From contig JAOWCC010001634.1 in the NCBI GenBank assembly GCA_030867875.1, positions 101,287,321 through 101,351,320 on the forward strand: a stretch of DNA of 64,000 bases, written 5' to 3'. Shown piece by piece: positions 1 to 64,000 of the stretch. The notes under the pieces were generated by a model that saw nothing but the letters and a program-made list of their open reading frames with translations, ran no database searches and was not told the origin of the DNA. Source of the stretch: Actinernus sp. WN-2022 (lineage: Eukaryota > Cnidaria > Anthozoa > Actiniaria > Actinernidae). The position numbers and the translations under genes were made by a program. Numbering within the stretch: position 1 is the stretch's first letter; every line of letters begins with the position of its first letter.

Positions 1-274
1 ATCATGGTAAATATTAATAAGATGATGGTATTCAGTGCGAGGGTACATTAAATTTATATCAAATTCTGCAAAATTGTTGGTTTTGAGATACTTTATGAAA
101 ACTGTAATTTGCACTGGTGTTAAAGATTTCTGCACTGGTATTACTTTTTTCATTGTTATTACACTTGAATTGCATGCCTCTTGCATGTAGCCAATCAGAA
201 TCTTTAAATTTGTTCATGTATGTTATTTGTTAGGTTGCAGTATCATCACTAATAACATCCCACTCTTTTTACAG

Positions 275-61046
<60,772 letters not shown>

Positions 61047-61649
61047 GTAAGCGATGGAGATATGTTCAGTTTGCCACAGCAATCCTGGAACTACTTTTGT
61101 AAGGTTAAAGGAAAATTAGAATTACCATATACAGTATACTGATATTATAATTAATTAATAATTATACATGTATTATGAAAGTCTGAACTGATGTGTCCAT
61201 TGCATGTTTAAGGTCTTCAAAATAATAATATTGGAGGGCTGTGTGCAACAATGTAGATGAGTCCTGATCACGTTCTAAATTATCTCCCTTAGAAATCAAA
61301 GAATTTGAAGGAGGGAGTCACTTACGCCATTGTTGCATACATCACTTCAATTATTTAGGGTGCAATATGTCATCAAGCCAATTTTTCACTTTTCAGCATT
61401 GGACATAGTCCATCTGTTTTGCTCCCAGAGAATGTTATTGGTGAAATTGACTAATGTTATCCTCTAATGCTTGAGGCATTTTTCCCTGTTATCCTTTTAT
61501 TCAATAACAGTCTTGCTATTGGGTATAACTGACTTGTTAGCTGATAACATTTAGGCGAACTGTCTGTCAAAGATAACCTTGACACTGATTGGTTTTAATG
61601 CCTGATAACAGCCAATAACACCTAACACCACTTAGTCCCAATTATATCA
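61047..61649. other. Intron sequence, no gene seen
   Basis: AT-rich intron with GTTATC / GATAAC words in both orientations between 61450 and 61620; possibly an old foldback. Confidence 0.4.
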
Positions 61650-63990
61650 GTAACATTGACTCTCTTAAGATCCAGTTGAAGACCTATCTTTTAAGAAAGC
61701 ATTTGATCGTCATTTTTGAACTTTTTAATATTTTGAACTTTTTAAATATATTTTTCTTTCAATACGGATTTACATTATGGATTTGTATGTCAGTCGTAGT
61801 ACTTCTGTTTGGTCGCCTTAATTGGTTGTACTACATATGCTGCGACTGGCATATAAATCCTATTATCAGTCATTATTATATTTAATTTGTAGCACTATAA
61901 TAGCATATATATAATATCTGTTTGGTCGCCTTAATTGGTTGTACTACATATGCTGCGACTGGCATATAAATCCTATTATCAGTCATTATTATATTTAATT
62001 TGTAGCACTATAATAGCATATATATAATATCTGTTTGGTCGCCTTAATTGGTTGTACTACATATGCTGCGACTGGCATATAAATCCTATTATCAGTCATT
62101 ATTATATTTAATTCGTAGCACTATAATAGCATATATATAATATCTGTTTGGTCGCCTTAATTGGTTGTACTACATATGCTGCGACTGGCATATAAATCCT
62201 ATTATCAGTCATTATTATATTTAATTTGTAGCACTATAATAGCATATATATAATATCTGTTTGGTCGCCTTAATTGGTTGTACTACATATGCTGCGACTG
62301 GCATATAAATCCTATTATCAGTCATTATTATATTTAATTCGTAGCACTATAATAGCATATATATAATATCTGTTTGGTCGCCTTAATTGGTTGTACTACA
62401 TATGCTGCGACTGGCATATAAATCCTATTATCAGTCATTATTATATTTAATTTGTAGCACTATAATAGCATATATATAATATCTGTTTGGTCGCCTTAAT
62501 TGGTTGTACTACATATGCTGCGACTGGCATATAAATCCTATTATCAGTCATTATTATATTTAATTCGTAGCACTATAATAGCATATATATAATATCTGTT
62601 TGGTCGCCTTAATTGGTTGTACTACATATGCTGCGACTGGCATATAAATCCTATTATCAGTCATTATTATATTTAATTCGTAGCACTATAATAGCATATA
62701 TATAATATCTGTTTGGTCGCCTTAATTGGTTGTACTACATATGCTGCGACTGGCATATAAATCCTATTATCAGTCATTATTATATTTAATTTGTAGCACT
62801 ATAATAGCATATATATAATATCTGTTTGGTCGCCTTAATTGGTTGTACTACATATGCTGCGACTGGCATATAAATCCTATTATCAGTCATTATTATATTT
62901 AATTCGTAGCACTATAATAGCATATATATAATATCTGTTTGGTCGCCTTAATTGGTTGTACTACATATGCTGCGACTGGCATATAAATCCTATTATCAGT
63001 CATTATTATATTTAATTCGTAGCACTATAATAGCATATATATAATATCTGTTTGGTCGCCTTAATTGGTTGTACTACATATGCTGCGACTGGCATATAAA
63101 TCCTATTATCAGTCATTATTATATTTAATTCGTAGCACTATAATAGCATATATATAATATCTGTTTGGTCGCCTTAATTGGTTGTACTACATATGCTGCG
63201 ACTGGCATATAAATCCTATTATCAGTCATTATTATATTTAATTTGTAGCACTATAATAGCATATATATAATATCTGTTTGGTCGCCTTAATTGGTTGTAC
63301 TACATATGCTGCGACTGGCATATAAATCCTATTATCAGTCATTATTATATTTAATTCGTAGCACTATAATAGCATATATATAATATCTGTTTGGTCGCCT
63401 TAATTGGTTGTACTACATATGCTGCGACTGGCATATAAATCCTATTATCAGTCATTATTATATTTAATTCGTAGCACTATAATAGCATATATATAATATC
63501 TGTTTGGTCGCCTTAATTGGTTGTACTACATATGCTGCGACTGGCATATAAATCCTATTATCAGTCATTATTATATTTAATTCGTAGCACTATAATAGCA
63601 TATATATAATATCTGTTTGGTCGCCTTAATTGGTTGTACTACATATGCTGCGACTGGCATATAAATCCTATTATCAGTCATTATTATATTTAATTCGTAG
63701 CACTATAATAGCATATACGGTATATAATATCTGTTTGGTCGCCTTAATTGGTTGTACTACATATGCTGCGACTGGCATATAAATCCTATTATCAGTCATT
63801 ATTATATTTAATTCGTAGCACTATAATAGCATATATTTTATCCGTTTTAAACTTTTACCTTTTTAGGCTGCTTGTGTGTACATACAAATATTTACTCTCC
63901 TTTAACTTAATGTAAAGCGCTTTTGAATATCTTACATAATTTAAGTGCTATATAAATTTATACATTATTATTATTATTATATTGAACAAG
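61650..63990 (+). mobile_element. LINE 3' end with internally expanded satellite
   Basis: Starts with the C-terminal reverse-transcriptase remnant SLKIQLKTYLLRKHL (compare FKKQLKPYLFREV at 7340), then the 113-bp array, and ends with TGTAAAGCGCTTTTGAATAT, AGTGCTATATAAATTTAT and a (TTA)n tail, the usual end of CR1/L2-like LINEs in this window. Confidence 0.8.
61790..63835. repeat. 113-bp satellite, 18 copies
   Basis: TGTTTGGTCGCCTTAATTGG recurs every 113 bp from 61807 to the last copy at 63733. Units are nearly identical (a T/C switch at ATTTAATT(T/C)GTAGC is the main variant), and one unit carries a 5-bp CGGTA insertion. High homogeneity means recent amplification. Confidence 0.97.
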
Positions 63991-64000
63991 TACCAATTAA

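Overview
The window is eukaryotic DNA: AT-rich, mostly intronic and intergenic-looking sequence with GT-AG introns, tRNA-derived SINEs, non-LTR retrotransposon tails, many inverted-repeat DNA transposons and several satellites. The protein similarity (closer to metazoan than to fungal or plant proteins) and the repeat style suggest an invertebrate metazoan, most likely an anthozoan cnidarian such as a coral or sea anemone. That taxonomic call is inference.

One host gene runs through almost the whole window on the + strand. Twenty-nine phase-compatible exons between 275 and 61046 join into one open frame of 4,451 nt (about 1,483 codons). It reads as the N-terminal helical-repeat part and the beginning of the FAT region of SMG1, the PI3K-like kinase that phosphorylates UPF1 in nonsense-mediated mRNA decay. 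The 5' end (first exons) and the 3' end (rest of FAT, kinase domain, FATC) lie outside the window. No other host protein gene is convincingly present.

The introns are filled with mobile DNA. Left part (0.3-16 kb): a GTGACC-ended element packed with a CCGTTAGA motif (1420-2967), a truncated relative (9117-9935), a 5'-truncated CR1/L2-like LINE (6660-7595), a 28-bp minisatellite and a CAGGG-ended hAT-like element. Middle (16-38 kb): a TTAA-flanked element, a TA-flanked Tc1/mariner-like element that shares its core with the GTGACC family, a 43-bp minisatellite that fills one intron, short hAT-like MITEs close to splice donors, and a 2-kb element with AACTAGGTAA subterminal repeats next to a tRNA-derived SINE.

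The most interesting object is a 5.4-kb DNA transposon (39326-44725) with about 400-bp terminal inverted repeats and a perfect 6-bp target duplication (CATTCA). It sits inside an SMG1 intron. It carries two convergent genes: an IS3-like DDE integrase/transposase, and a two-exon gene encoding a ubiquitin-interacting motif plus a HECT E3 ubiquitin-ligase domain. The inverted repeats reach into the first codons of both genes, so both use the same promoter/leader copy. The integrase frame is open, but its second catalytic Asp appears to be Asn.

Right part (45-64 kb): a 27-bp satellite split by a full GTGACC element with an empty-site paralogue nearby, a second TTAA element inserted inside a tRNA-derived SINE, several foldback hairpins, and an 18-copy, 113-bp satellite grown inside the 3' end of a LINE.
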